Source of the DNA: Clitopilus passeckerianus | Taxonomy: Eukaryota; Basidiomycota; Agaricomycetes; Agaricales; Entolomataceae | NCBI GenBank assembly: GCA_944990035.1 | Contig: CALYLX010000147.1 | Span: 112,477-176,476, forward strand | Reading direction: 5' to 3' | Length of the DNA stretch: 64,000 bases | Position numbers and translations under genes: made by a program | Notes under the pieces: model-generated | The model's database searches: none | Seen by the model: only the letters and a program-made list of their open reading frames with translations | What the model was told of the DNA's origin: nothing | Shown here: positions 11,848-25,380 of the stretch, one piece after another | How positions within the stretch are numbered: position 1 is the first letter of the stretch | How the letters are laid out: every line of letters begins with the position of its first letter

Positions 11848-14800
11848 ATGGAGGGCGTAGATACCCACAGCTCTGGATGCTTTCCATGCAGATGGTCTAA
11901 GGGCGAGAAGGCGAAGAAGAAGGGCGTCACCTCTGCTAAAGTTCGTTTTTTTTTTTTTGGCTCACTGTGCTGCTGTTTGGTTCTGAAACCTCCCATTCGT
12001 CTTGTAGAATGAGGCGTCCAATAGAAACACGGTCAAGGAGAAAGCAATCCTTGAAGAGGGTCTTTTACCGAGCACTACAGATTACGCTATCGAAGCTACC
12101 AAGAAGACAATTGATATCCTGAAGGGTGTAGCTGCGCTTGTCCCGTTCCCACTCGTTAAAGACATCCTGGAGCTGGGTCTCAATATCATATCTACCTGCG
12201 AGGTACTTTTTAGTTTCAATGTTTGTCATAAGATTGACCCTAACCACATTGCCCGTTGGTGTAGGCAATAAATGATGTTCGGGACAAGGTTAATGGGCTC
12301 AAGAACCGTATTGCCACATTCTTGCTCGTTGTTGCCAAAGTCTCAAAGGACCCATCTGAAGACAGTTCGCGTGAGAAGCTCTCGGAGGAGCTTACAGGAG
12401 ATTTGCACGATCTGAAAGAGTATGTTGGCACTCACCGATGCCGGTGTCACCGTTGAACGTATCCTTCCCATTGTATAGGTGCCTTTCTTCAATAACCAAG
12501 CGCTTGGATGTCATCAATGACCAGAATGCTCTGTTGACTGGTCTACTCGCTCAACCTAACTTCAGGGTGATTGACGACTGTGAGTTGGAGTTCCAGGACG
12601 GCGTGGACCGCTTTCAGGTAAGAAATAGTTTATTTGTCACGTATCCCATCTAATAGCGATTCCAGACTTTGCGAGCCATTTGTGCTGCCCAGGATTTAGC
12701 AACGATACAGCAACAACTCGTGAATCTGTACGGCATCACCCAGGAGATGGCCAACGATGTCAAAGTCACTCGAGAAAAAGTAGAGGGTATCGAGAGTCAA
12801 GTCTCTGAGCTCAAATCCATGCTCGCAAAGGATGGTGCCCAATCCTCGCATGCCACCGTCCTCGCTAAGATGCCTCGGGCTCCCGGCATTTTTTTCGGTC
12901 GTGACGGCATTGTCCAACGCATTGCAGAACAGCTATCAAACAGGGAGACATCACGCCCTCGGATTTGTATCCTTGGAGCAGGAGGCATGGGCAAGACTTC
13001 AACTGCTCTGGCGATAATGGAGCACGAGTTGGTCAAGGCGTCTTTCCCAGAGCACAGCCGTTTCTGGGTGCCGTGCATCAGCGCCAACTCCCCGACTCTT
13101 TTTCTCTCAATTCTCTCGAAGCATGTCCGGGCGCAGAAGGAAATGGATGACCCTCTCGACGATATCATCTCCTCCCTCCAAAAACACAGTGCTCCGTGCG
13201 TCATCCTCCTTGATAACTTCGAGACACCCTGGCACCCTATCGAAGGGGATCAAGACACCATTAGGCAAATCCTTGAAGCTCTAGACTCCCTTTCACACGT
13301 TGCAATCTTGGTCACCATGAGGTCGGAATTTGCCCCTCTGGACCATTGGATCTGCGAACATCTAGTACAAGTCAAACCAGAGGATTCGAGAAGAATTTAC
13401 ATTGCTATCGATCCCGGTGCTGCCACCCACCCTGAGCTTGACCAGCTACTAAACGTGCTGGGCCACCTTCCATATGCCATCACTCTCATGGCTTCCCGCG
13501 GGAAGCGGTCATTTGCAAATCCGAGGCAGCTCCTGGAGGAGTGGAATGAGCTTGGAACGTCGATGCTTTCGTCAAAATCACAGAAGGGCATTGACTACTC
13601 TATCAGCCTGTCCATTGACAGCAAATTCGTCACCGAGTCCCCAGGTGCCGTGCGACTCCTCCAAATTCTTTCCATGCTTCCGACAGGGATATACTACACC
13701 GACCTGAGCACATGGGCGAAAGGTTGGAAATCCGAGGCCGTTGATACTCTGCGTGATGCAGCCCTCGTCCTGACAAGGGAAGTCACCACAGGTGGAAAAA
13801 GCAGGATTCATCTCTTCGTCCTTCCAGTGGTTCAATCCTACATGAAGCACCACAATCATATACCGAAAGACGTCAAAGCAGCCGTTCATACTGCTTGCTA
13901 TGAATTCCTAGCGGAACGCAATGGCACCATCAAAGGACCAGACCACCCGCAATTCCGACAGCATCTCATCGACATATCCGATCAGGAGCCAAATATCCAA
14001 GCGCTCTTAACAGAAATGGTTTCTGATGCCCTGGCAGAGGAGATAGACCTGGATTTATCCCTCATTCCCACATCCTATCGTCAACGCCTAGAAGCGCTTT
14101 TGGCCTTAACCTGGTTTCAGTATTGGGTTCGGCCTCGCCCTGAAGTCGGGGAACGCGCTGTCGCACTGGCCCAAAAGTACAGCGACGACGAATATGGCGC
14201 GAAAATACGTTTTGGCCTTGCATTTAACCTCTGGCGTTTGGACAGGAGCGAGCTTGCTCTGCAAGCATTCAAGGAGGCCAGAACGCTCTACGAGAAGATT
14301 GGAGACAACTTGATGTTGCTTCGATGCGATATCATGATGAATGATATGTTCAATTGGTCCCAACCTGATTCCGATGCAGCGCTTGAGCAGCTACAAGGGC
14401 TCAAGTTACGCTGGCAAGACTGGATCTCCACCAACCCCATTTTCAAAGCCTACGTTTGGTCACAAGAGGGAACCCTTCATTGGCGATCCTTACGCATGGA
14501 CGAGGCTCTGCCACTGTTGGAGGAAGGATGCCAGCTGTTTCAAGCTGAAGGGGAGTTGTTTGAGGTGGAAAACTGCAAGTTCTGGATCTCTAGGTGTTAC
14601 GCGGAGAAAGGAGATTATGATACTGCGGTATCGGCCGCAAATGCTGCCCTCAAGTGGGATCAAGAACTCCTTGGGAAAGAGAGAAATTACATCTTTCAGG
14701 ATTCCATCCCAGTCTACCTCCAGAAAGCTCGATACCTCAAAGGCGCTGATAGATGGGGCGAAGAACTCGAGAGTACGCTGAGGATTGCTCTTGAATCCAG

Positions 14801-15053
14801 CCAAGAACTAGGACTTACGCGTTCGGCGGGCTACTGCTTGATGGAGTTCGGCGAGATATACGTTCGGAAGAAGGACTGGGAAGCAGCTCGTTTGGCATAT
14901 CAGGAAATCCTTAGGAGGCTCGCGGGGGCTGATGACGAAACGGCAAAGGACTTGACGTACACAGCACAAAATAATTTGACATATGTCGATAACATTTCTA
15001 GGGGAGATTCCAAGGTAGAAAATGTCGAGTTTTTTGTTTACAAAAGATCCTAG
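11848..15053 (+). CDS. NLR-like STAND NTPase with N-terminal helical domain and C-terminal TPR-like repeats
   Basis: Five exons, 11848-11940, 12008-12202, 12265-12419, 12479-12617 and 12666-15053, keep frame and give 989 residues. Residues about 45-190 form a helical N-terminal module (IDILKGVAALVPFPLVKDIL, then coiled helices) like the HeLo/MLKL-type bundles that cap many basidiomycete NLRs. The NTPase follows: FFGRDGIVQRI, Walker A GAGGMGKTST near residue 297, Walker B CVILLDNFE near 372, and LGHLPYAITLMA typical of NB-ARC/nSTAND. The last 300 residues look like TPR repeats (LALQAFKEARTLYEKIGD, AVSAANAALKWDQELLG). Fungal proteins of this architecture act in heterokaryon incompatibility and programmed cell death; that role is inferred. 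The first intron has an unusual donor, GTTCGT followed by a long T run, so the first exon is the least certain. It lies isolated between gene-poor flanks. Confidence 0.85.
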
Positions 15054-16487
15054 TGTATACAAATATTATCGTATTGCGGCGCTGCCGCTCTCTCGCTAAT
15101 ATATACTCGGGACGTTTCAATGAACTCGGAACGTCTAATTCATTGTATTTCAGGCTCATCCGTATGTTAAGAGGTCGTGGATTATTGAAAAGATGTGATT
15201 CTGTACATTGTATGATAGTAGATGTAAGTCATGCACCATCGCATCAGCATGTAACGTCTCAGGTTTTCATTTACTGTTAGATAGTCAGTCTTCCAACCGG
15301 GTCGCTCTCTCCTCTGGCCCCTTCATTAGTCCCGGGACTCTGAGAGGGCTCCGTATCATGGAATGGGAGGCGGCAACGCCGCTGGGACTAATAGTTACTT
15401 AAGGTCACCTCACGAATTCTCGTGGTCAGGAAGGCACATGGACCATTTCGCAAATATTCATATTCATGCGTCACTCGTACTTAGCCACCTGTGGCTCGGA
15501 CGTATTCAAAGACTCTGAGATCCCTGCTAGAAGCATTTTGTCTTAAGCAGGAATAAATGGAATCCTGGATGGAATACAATTCAAAGAGGGAATGACTTCA
15601 GATTTGCGGTGAGGGATCCATTGCCAACGTCAAGTTGCAGAACGGACCTTCTCCCTTCCCTCTCATATTCAAGTGTGAGAAGGTCGATCCATTAATAGTG
15701 TGAGATTCCACTTAATGAGCTTTTCCACTGGCCGAAGGTGCCCAAATGGGCGAACTGAGAGGGCAGTGGCTTGGAACGACATGTGGGCGCTCGGTTGACG
15801 CGAAGTAGAGCTTCTAACCACAGGCCTTAGGTCCTCAGCGTCGTTGTCAAGCGTACGGTTCGTCTTAATTTACCCAAGTACATCACGATGTGGTTAGAAT
15901 CATCGAGAATTTACTTGCATTACTAAAGGAGGAAGTATTGATACCTAGATCGGGTAGGGCACGTGAACAGCAGCTATAGAAAATGGCAAGGTGAAGGCGC
16001 TACCTGTCGAAGTGGGGTCAAGAGTGGTGCGTTTTGACGGAAGGGGGAAAAGGGTAATGGAAGAGGACGGAGTGGGACTTTGTATAGGTACGGTACGATT
16101 TTATATACTGCTGAGATTATCAATATCTAGAGCTAGGGCCTAATAGCTTGACACCTGATATTGTTAAAGTTGAGTCACCTGAGATTGACCTACACCAGAG
16201 GAAATCACGATACGATCTTCCAAATATCTGTTTCGAATGATATAAATTGTGTATCATAATACATTGTTGCCCGAGCTAGCAAGGTACAAAGCAGATCCAA
16301 CAGAGTGAGGTATAAAGTAGGTAAATGCTAAAATGATGTAAATAGGTGACTGGTTTGTGATACATGAGAGTTCAGAATAATAAACAGCTCAGAGGGTCAA
16401 GGTAATATATAACGAAAAGCGGCTGAAGATCTAAGTCGCGGTTAACGCTAATGACGACAAGAGCAGGGAAAGGGGCTTACTATGTAG
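15054..16487. other. Intergenic region between NLR and IRE1 (tail to tail)
   Basis: 1.4 kb between two convergent genes, holding both 3' flanks. No ORF with coding character and no clear repeat was found. Confidence 0.45.
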
Positions 16488-19400
16488 TTATGACTCCGTC
16501 AGTTCAAAATAGTTCCTGAACATGGATTCTGTGCTAAGGCTGGTGTCCTTGACAACTCCGTGAACGTGCATGAACAACTTTGGGAATCTTTTGGTGAAGT
16601 ATGCCAGGAAGCCTTCGGGCATAGGCCCTAAGTTGCGTTTGAGAAGGTCTGGCATGTCTTGATAATGGTGTTTCTGGTGGAAATCGTGGGTCAGCATCGG
16701 CAGCTAAGGAATAGGAAGCATGATTACCTTATTCCTCAATGCCCGTAGGAGGTCTTGGACGCTCTTGGGGTCGTACTTCCTGAACTTGCCGAGGTTCTCG
16801 ATGAAGAGCTTGTCAAGTCTTGCCAACCAATCATCGCCCACAACTCCCTTCGCTCCCTTCTCTAGGATGATGAGGAGAGGATCCCGAGGATCCCGACACA
16901 TAATCTCAAACCGGTCTGAGGCATCCTGGAGGAACGTCAGACGACGGAGAGGAGACCAGAAGTAAGGGTGTAATAAAGTAGTTGTCGTATCAGGCCTGCA
17001 AATGTTATGATGAGTTCGTCTACGTCGACAAACTTTCGGAATCTTACCGTTCGGTGGCTTCAGAATCCAACATCTGTTCAATGAGATTGACCGCCTCTGC
17101 ACCCTCCTCTCCGAACCTTTGTAGGGCATCCAAATTTTTGGCACCCTTCAAGATGTTTACCTCCCTCTCGTAACGATCACCGAATGGATGGCCACCATTG
17201 GTAAGGACATAGTAGAACAAACAGCCGAGTGCGAAAATATCCACTGACTTTGTCAGTCGTGTCCCCTTGCCTGATGTGGGTGTTGATCCAGAGGTAACTG
17301 TTGAAGTACTTCCACGCGAAGAAAGCGAGTGGTCATCGCTGCCTGGGCCAGACAGCAGATCGTCCAGTTTGACTTCCCCCCGGAGAATCTCAGGCGCTCT
17401 CCAGCCAACAGTGCCAGCACCCATGACACCATTCGCAGTCGGAAGGAAACTTGTTTGGTCAGTCTCCAACTTCTTGCATAGGCCGAAATCTGAAATAAGC
17501 ATCCGGTAACCGCCACCTGGTCCAGACCCTCTTCCATGCCCTGTCTTCGCACTACTCACGAGGATATTCTGTGGCTTGATATCTCGGTGAACCAGCTTGA
17601 GAGCATGCAGATGTCGAAGGCCGCTCGTTATTTGACTAAGTGCTCGTTTGGGATCAAATGCAACAGCGATATCTCGCCATTCGTCCCTATCGGGATTCTC
17701 CACGATATCTGCTAGAGATGCAGGACAAAGTTCGAGAGCGATGTAGAGAAAGTTGGAGTGCGATTCTTGGTAGTAGTATCGGATAACGTTGGGATGGTCA
17801 TCAGACTCTTGAAGGATGGAAACTTCACGCTGCGCAAGGGTGGTGAAATCCATAAGGAGTCGTTTAACTGCGACTGCACGGCCTTGCAGGGAGCCCTTGT
17901 AGACGACAGTACCATGAGAGCCGAAACCTACAAACGGTCAGAATAAGGTTGACGAAATACCAAAAGATAGGCACCAACCTAAGACGGTCTCAGAAACAAT
18001 GAGACTTGGTGCGCTCGCTGGTTGCTTAGGCGTATTGATGACCATCGTGCTTGAAGAGGGCGTTCCATCTTCTCCAGCTTCACCGTTGACTGGTGTCTTC
18101 TCATCATCCCCTTCACCATCCAACAAGTTGCCATTCAGTTGACCTGGTTTCTTCTTCTTGCCTCTCTTGCCTCTCCTCGTCTTCTTCCTCGGTGTTGTTG
18201 GCGTTTCTCCACTGGCCGGGCCATCCTCACCTCCATCACTATCCTCAGCCTGGTCTCCGGGAGAATCGACGTTCGGGGCAGGGCTATTTGGTTGCATGGG
18301 CGCAGGTGCAGGCGTAGCAGTCGGTGTCTTCGTCGTGGTTGATGGCGGCGGAGATTCTTTGTGAGGACCCACCACGACATAGTCTTCAGCGATTGGTTCC
18401 GTAGCCTCGTTGGGGACTTCACTGACGCTTCCTTCAACAGAAGAATCACCTGTGGTCTCAAGGAAAGAAACGCTCTTCGTCCCTCCATTGTGGCCATTTT
18501 GACCGGCTCCGACAATCTGCTGAGCCTCCTGCGTGCTTTCCACCTTCCACCAGTATAACCACCTCGCACCAACGACACTCCAAACGCCAACGGCGCCAAC
18601 CACCACGCTCGCCACCAGAACCATTATCCACCACCATCTTCCGTTCCTGCGTGGGTCCGGTAGCTCCTGGGTCTTGATGGGGGAATCCCGAGGGTTCCAT
18701 TCGTGTTCTGAATGTGAAGTAGGCTTTTGGCTGAGATTCCCATCTGGACCAGCAGTAGTTGTTTGAACCTCTCCTTGTGATCCCGACTCGTTGGACTTTA
18801 CATCCTTCGGAGCATCAATCAACCTCCTCATCCTCGAATCCCTCCCATTCCCAACCTCCTCGCTCTCCACCTTCCGCACACCAATAAGGCACCTCCTATC
18901 ACTCTCCCCTCTCGTCCTCTTCCCATCCCTGCCTATGACGGCGTTACAATAGGCTTTTTTATCCCTATTCCACTTCACCACCTCACTAACCCTCTCCTGA
19001 TGCTTCCTCGCGGCAGTAATATCATCCACAGATGGCGGGCCTCCCACATCATCTTCTGCATCCCTAAATCCGACTTCTTTCAGGTAAGGATCCTCAGGAC
19101 CATCGTCCCTCGAATGCTGAGATTGGGAAGTTGAAGCACCGAGTAATCCGTTTCCGCCGAATGAGACTAAGGGGAATTTGCCCGGGCTCATGGCGAAGAG
19201 GCTGCCTGTTTCCCTAACCATGCCAACATAGGCGGCATCTGAGTTCGGGAACCTCGTTGATGGTGTTACATTTGGGAGAAGGTCTTCTAGACTGGCGCGG
19301 GGTTGGAGCAGGACGAGGGCGGATTTACCGCGGCTTTGATGCGGGAAGGAAGGTGAAGCAGGTGCTGGCTTTCGAAGGACATCAAAGACAGCGACACTAT

Positions 19401-20700
19401 AGTATGGTTAGCAGGCTCCTCCTGTCATACAGAAAAAGCGAAACAGACATTGGATTTTCAAAATTCTGCGCCCAGATAATAGGCTGTTCGAATTCAGCAG
19501 GGTTGCTGTTGGTTCTCCCGTTCTTGGTTCTGAATGCAATAACCTCGCCATTTGGCAAGCTCTGGATATACTTCCCATCTTTAGTCCGTCTGTATCCAGC
19601 TTGAAGTTGGTTGTCTTTGTTGTTGGGTCCGTATACGGAGAATGATAGATTTTGAGCTGGCGGAGGGGCCCTACGACGAGGACGCAGACTACCATCAGGG
19701 AAGTAGGGTGAATAGCGGGTATGTATGGAGATGTGATAGTCTAGGGCTGAAGTAAGTATGTGAGGTGGAGCGCAAAATACAGACACGAACCCGTGCGTCC
19801 GATATAAACTTCGGTGGGTTTCTCGATGGGCGGTTTGGTTCCGTCCAACTCGTCCAGATCTATCATCCCCTCATAGCTGTACTTCCTCTCTTCCTCCTCG
19901 TCCTCCTCCTCATCATTACCTCGCCTTGCCCTGTTATTGTTCCTTCTCCTGATATCATCCCAAATCGCCTCATCGTCATCCCAAGCGCATTCAGAGTTAA
20001 GTGTTGCCTTGATCTTCCCTGTTTCCAGTTCAATCAACAGTAAGCTTGTTTCCTTCCTCCCGACGAATATCTTCTTCACTACGGCTTCTCCGCCTTCTAC
20101 GTCATCATCGTTTTTGAGGGCGGCCGGCACGAAGTCAAAGGGGGACATGTCCACAAGTTCAGCCATGCTGAATGGAAAGCGTTGCATGGGGACGGATGGT
20201 GTTGCGGGGTTCATGATGTAGATGTCTCCGCTCTGGGGTTCAATGATGTAAAGTTCCCTACTCCTTTGCCCGTCTCCGTCCTCGTCTTCGTCGTCTATTT
20301 CTTGGCTGCCGTCAATGTCTAGTGAGGGGTGAACGGTCCGTACTAGGGGACCAAGAGTGGATGGCGCGGAAACAGACGCCGATGAAGGAAATGAGGACAT
20401 TGACCATAATGTCTGCCCAGTGGTTCGGTTCAATGCATGGAATTTGCCATCCACGGATGCGATGAGGATAATGTCAACCAGGTCAAGATCGTCATCCCGG
20501 TCGTGTGTACTGAGGGACCCTGGTGAATTGAAGGCTTGTCGGGGTCGCCTCAAACCCCGAAGTGGCTCTGGCGCTTTCGGTACCAGAAGATTATTCGGTT
20601 GTGGGCTGTCGTTTGTAGACCGTAGAGATATGACTTCCGCCCAAGATACAAGGATAAGAGAGAAAGCTAAGAACAGGGAAAAATACAGCTGTGGTGCCAT
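16488..20700 (-). CDS. IRE1: IRE1 unfolded-protein-response sensor kinase/endoribonuclease
   Basis: ER membrane stress sensor that splices HAC1/XBP1-type mRNA. Six exons keep frame: 20700-19791, 19746-19449, 19396-17979, 17927-17048, 16995-16728 and 16673-16488, giving 1319 residues. A signal peptide (YFSLFLAFSLILVSWA) leads into a lumenal sensor domain with a beta-propeller-like start (DIILIASVDGKFHALNRTTG) and acidic insertions. One membrane segment (WWWIMVLVASVVVGAVGVW) lies near residues 650-670. A linker of about 190 residues has a basic run (RGKRGKKKK). The kinase domain starts near 876 (FGSHGTVVYKG, AVKRL, LVHRDIKPQN, ISDFGLCKK, GTVGWRAPE). The KEN RNase domain starts near 1165, with LLRALRNKKHHYQDMP retaining the Arg-Asn and His equivalents of the yeast active site. 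No HAC1-like target gene is visible in the window. Confidence 0.95.
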
Positions 20701-22152
20701 AGTGGCGCCCTAATCATCTGCTCTTCCCCCTGTTTGAATATCAAAGCTGTTTCTTGCGCTTTCTAAAGGATTTGACAAGCCGCAGTTTCCCTTGTCGCTG
20801 CAAAATTGGCGCTAATGGCCGCAGCCTGGTCGTCCTGGGGGTAGCAGTAGCAAACGTGGTTATGAGGGGTGTGGCTGTGCTGCTACGGGAAGACGGAAGA
20901 AAACGTGACCACGAATTCCCTTTTCCGAGTTGTCGCCCCGTCGTTTATTGACTGCAAATTTCTGACTTAAAAGCCGGCTACACGTTCAGAAACTCGGTGC
21001 AGTAAGGCCTAATACCTTGTTCTGGCTTGACGTGGCACAGGATTCCGAGTCAATGCAGGTCCTGCGTGTGAAGAATGACCTAGAACTTTCTCTACTGAGC
21101 CCGAGTGGATGATCATATGTCCTCCGCATGTCTCCCAGCCATGTCAATGAACATCTGATCCACCTTTCCTTGGAAATCTGTCGTATCTCTTGAATTCACT
21201 CTCAAAAGTTCTTGAACTCTTTGTTCGTTAACGAGTTCATCGGGAGCAGCACGCTTGTATTTCGACTATAGGGATTATCCCGTCGAAGTTGTCGATCGAC
21301 GGAGTTCGACGATAGTTCGACGAGAATTCTCTCGCTTACCCATGTCTTTTTTGGAAAGATCCGGGCTGCACCCTTTTATTTTGCGCTGTCGCCGCCTGGG
21401 TGACTTTGGAGACCACATGACCCTAGCTATGTCTGCAAAATCTTTCCGTCTCTCGCCTGTCGAAATCACCTACCTAATTTTGAAAACCAATACAGTTTCT
21501 GAGAGATCTTAACTATCTGTATTCTTGGACACGTGGAGGGAATAGACCTTGATGCTCAAGAGCCTCCCGATCGCCCGTTTTGCTCCCACAGCCCGGCGGC
21601 TGGCTTTTTCGGAAAAACGAGACTACTTCGAGTCTCGTGCGCTCTTTTCTTCATCGCCATAGCGATATCCACTGACGCCGTACCCTCGTAGCAATAGCAG
21701 CTGGTCAATAGTTCCGCAAACTGCACAAAGGGCTATTAATATACCACAAGCAATCGCATCCGCCAACGTTGGATGCCCGGACCGTCGATCTTAACCTCGC
21801 AAATAACTCCATACATCACTGTCTTTCGAGGTTCTGCTTAGAGCCAATCGTGCGAGATATTGCGAAGGAATGTACCCAGCTTCCTTGCGCCACACAGCCA
21901 AATGCACAGCTCATAACCAGACCCAGTCTCCCATGAAGAGCCCTTACAGAGGCTGGTGCGACGCCACGGACACTGTAACTCTCGACGGCCCGTTAGGGAT
22001 GACAATCGTCCCGGAATTGCTTCCCTCGGCTGGGTTTAGTGCGAACCCCAGACGATCACTCCCAACGAGGATCCGCGAAATTGCCGCCTTCAACATATAA
22101 AACAAGTACAAAATCCTTCTAATCCGTCAATACGCCGCTGGTTGTTGCTGTC
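20701..22152. other. Divergent intergenic region between IRE1 and pectinesterase
   Basis: 1.45 kb upstream of both genes, so it should hold both promoters. A cluster of TTCGACGA/GTCGA(T)CGA direct and inverted words lies at about 21280-21325. Nothing coding is convincing. Confidence 0.4.
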
Positions 22153-23386
22153 ATGCATCAAAAGCTGCTTTGGATCGCAACGTTTGCCCTCTCACTCTGC
22201 CAGGTGGCTTTAGCAGCTTCTCGTACTTCGCCTCCTTCAGGTGCCTTAGTCGTCCGTGTTGGGACGACCACCTCCGGAGAATACAAAACTGTAGCTTCTG
22301 CTGTTGCTGCACTTCCTAATGATTCGTCTTCACGTTCTATCTTCATCTATCCTGGTACCTACAACGAACAGGTATACATTACACGTGCTGGGCCATTGAC
22401 CGTAAGACTCCTCTCCTGGGAATTCACACCTCATTTCTTACCCAATATCGTAGATCTATGGCTACACCACCGATACCACTAGTTACACCGCCAACCAAGT
22501 CACCATTCAGGCTTCCAAAGATGCAGGATCAGCTGGAGGAGACGATCCATCAGGTACACTCCGTATCCACAAGGACGACTTCAAGATGTACAACATCAAC
22601 GTCAAGAACAACTACGGCAAGGGAAGCCAGGCTATTGCGTTCAGCCAGTACGGTACCAGAGTTGGAGTCTACGCTTGTGGCCTCTATGGATACCAGGACA
22701 CGCTTCTTGCTGAACAGGGCGCACAAGTCTATCTCAGGAGCTTCATTCAGGTTAGCACGCATTAGTTCATAGGATTGGGTGACTGTCGTACTGATTCAGA
22801 GACAATGTGATAGGGTGCTACAGATTTCATCTTTGGTCAGCGTGGACAGGCTTACTTTAGCAAAAATACTATTTCCGTCATTGGGCCTGGCTGGGTTACT
22901 GCAAGTGGTCGCAGCTCGGCTGATAGTACCATGTGTAAGCAGATACTGTTCTGTCCCAGCAGAAGAGCTATTAAAATGACCTTTTGACAGACGTCTTTGA
23001 GAATAACAATGTCGTCCTCGGATCTGGCGCCTCTTCCGATACTGCAGGCAAGGTTTACCTAGGTCGCCCATGGTATCGTGAGTCTTTGTCCTTATCCACA
23101 GGCCTTCGTCACCTAACCGTACAATCCTACAGCCTATGCCCGAGTCATCTTTAAAAACACAGTCATCACAGCACCTCTCAACACAGCAATCTGGTCCACC
23201 TGGGACAGTACATCTAGCGTCGCCAACGTGTTCTTCGCTGATTACAACTCTTCAGGGAGTGGTGTTGGTGGTGCGTCCAGGCCGAGCTGGGTCAAGACTT
23301 TGTCTGCTAGCCAGGCTGCAACCTACACGATTTCGAGCGCCGTCGGAAGCGATTACGCTAGCTGGGTTGATACTTCGTATCTCTAA
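22153..23386 (+). CDS. Secreted pectin methylesterase (CE8 family)
   Basis: De-esterifies methyl-esterified homogalacturonan in plant cell walls. Exons 22153-22401, 22454-22750, 22814-22934, 22991-23077 and 23133-23386 keep frame and give 335 residues, normal for a fungal enzyme without a pro-region. The signal peptide is MHQKLLWIATFALSLCQVAL with likely cleavage after VALAA. The right-handed beta-helix motifs are in order: YPGTYNEQVYI, GSQAIAFSQYG, GYQDTLLA with catalytic Asp near residue 165, GATDFIFGQ with the nucleophilic Asp near 186, and YLGRPWY with Arg near 248. The C-terminus SWVDTSYL is typical. Its presence indicates a plant-associated or saprotrophic lifestyle. Confidence 0.95.
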
Positions 23387-25380
23387 CTATACTAAACAAT
23401 TTGGCGTCTCTTGCTGTGCTAGTACGAAACTTTTCTTCCGAGATTGGCGGAACATACTTTTATGTGACCCACACGCCGATATCGACACCGTGGCTGGCGG
23501 TTCTCCGAATACGCTGAGCCTTTGTATATCAAATCCCTGCATTCAGGTTCATGACACTAGTCCTGAGAGGCACTAGAGGGCCGCAATTAATGAAACCCGG
23601 CGGGAGTATACACAGAGTATACCATTCAAATTTCCAGGACAGTTCCTGTTTACAGGTCCTGTAGGTGAATTCCGATGGCAAGTACTGTGACATTCTCCGG
23701 GTATACCGCGGCAGCACCATTCAATTCACCCCAGAGTGGCTCGAAGGTAAAAGCACCGTAGGATAGAGAGCCCCGGCAGCCGGAAAGTTGAAAGCATCGG
23801 AGATCTTGAAGATTCCAATACAGGTTACTGCAAATGTTAATCACAAGGACTGCCGCTCCTGACCGTGTATATCTTGTCACACTTTCTCATGCGCTATCAA
23901 CATATTCCATCGGAAAGCGGAGGTGGATGATCAAGCCTTAGCTCAGTCTTATTGGTAGGGAAATGTGTAGATGTCGTCCACGGAGTCGAAGGTCCATAGA
24001 CGGGACGGGTCCACAAGAAGCCCGTTATTGGATATTGGGGCGTTAGCCTGACAACTGCTAATATGAAAAGAAGTGATCGGATTGGCAGGAATAGACCGGA
24101 GAGCTTGAGCAAAGTCCCAGCTTGAGGCAGCAGAAAATTCAGTGGCGGTGATGTCACTGCCACCTATCGGTTGTCCTTCGGATTATACGGAGGGGCAGGG
24201 TCACGACAGGGTTCAGTTGTACTTTGCGGTACACTGTTAGACATCGACGATAAAAGGGAGCAAACGGACTTTGGGCATGGCTGGAGGAGATCAAACCGTC
24301 TTGGCTTCGCCAACGTCGCTTCGATGACAACTCGACGCCGTTTAGAAGTTCTGGCAGAAACTGAATTAGGTCGGCTCCATTACGATGGTAGCGATGTCAT
24401 GGCGAATTCCAAGACGTGAGGGGTTAGTTCCTTCACTCGAGCGGTGTACTAGAAGTGGAGATAGGGTCTCTGCGTCTACGTTCCCAGAGTTTCATCTGTC
24501 ACACAATCTGGTTTGAGCTTAGCAGATAATGTTGCAGCTAATAAGTCCCGCCGGTACCCCAGGGTGGATCTGGACAACCTCAAGAAGACTTGACTGCTGG
24601 ACCCAAGGGTATGTGCATTTAAAGAGGACTCGATCAGTTGGTATTTTTAGTTTATTATCGGCCAAACACTTAGAACCTTTTCGAGTTACTGTAGGTCACT
24701 GTTGGGTCGCAAATGTGGGTTCCGATGAGATATTGGAGCTTTATTGAAGTTTTATCGGCGTTCACGTTACGGGAATAAGATTGACGAGTGTTTTGTGCAA
24801 TTCTTCAGCTCTTCACGCCAATTTCGCAGCGTCTTGTACGTAGTAGTCCTTGAACAACGTTCGGAGATGGTATCGGAAGTCGGAAGTTCGGCAATCAAAC
24901 GCTTCGTCCAGTGAACATGGCGAGGTGGACCTTTGATCTGTACCCTCAAGAGTCACAGCTTGCTTAATCCATACCGGCGCCTGCAAAGCCATTCCTTAAC
25001 CATATCAGAACGAATTCAGCCGCGAAAAATGGAAGTCAAAGATACAAATCTTGAGGATTGAACGGAAGCATCATCGGTTCCGAGTGCACTAAAATGACAA
25101 TAGCCTCTCGTCAGCTTATTGTTCAAAGGCGACACGGCCATGAAGCCTGATCCTTTTACGGACGACCCCAGAATGAAAGCACCTAATTTCATTGTTCTTG
25201 CTTTTTTGTCCAAGGTCAATTTTTACCTGCCTATTATCCTCCAGGAGTCATGCGTCCAAAGCCACTTCGCCTTTCTTGGCTGTTCCGAGGTCATTCGCCT
25301 CTATACAAAAAGACGATAAGCCACGGTATTCCCACTTTTCTTTCCTTGCTCCGTCTCCCCACTCTCCTTTCACGGCAGTC
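23387..25380. other. Intergenic region
   Basis: 2 kb with only short unrelated ORFs. No domain, repeat or RNA gene recognised. Confidence 0.4.

Noticed and set aside
20701..21330. Possible CRISPR-like or regular repeat array from TCGACGA words
   Set aside because: Units are short and irregularly spaced; this is a eukaryotic genome and the words look like local low complexity.
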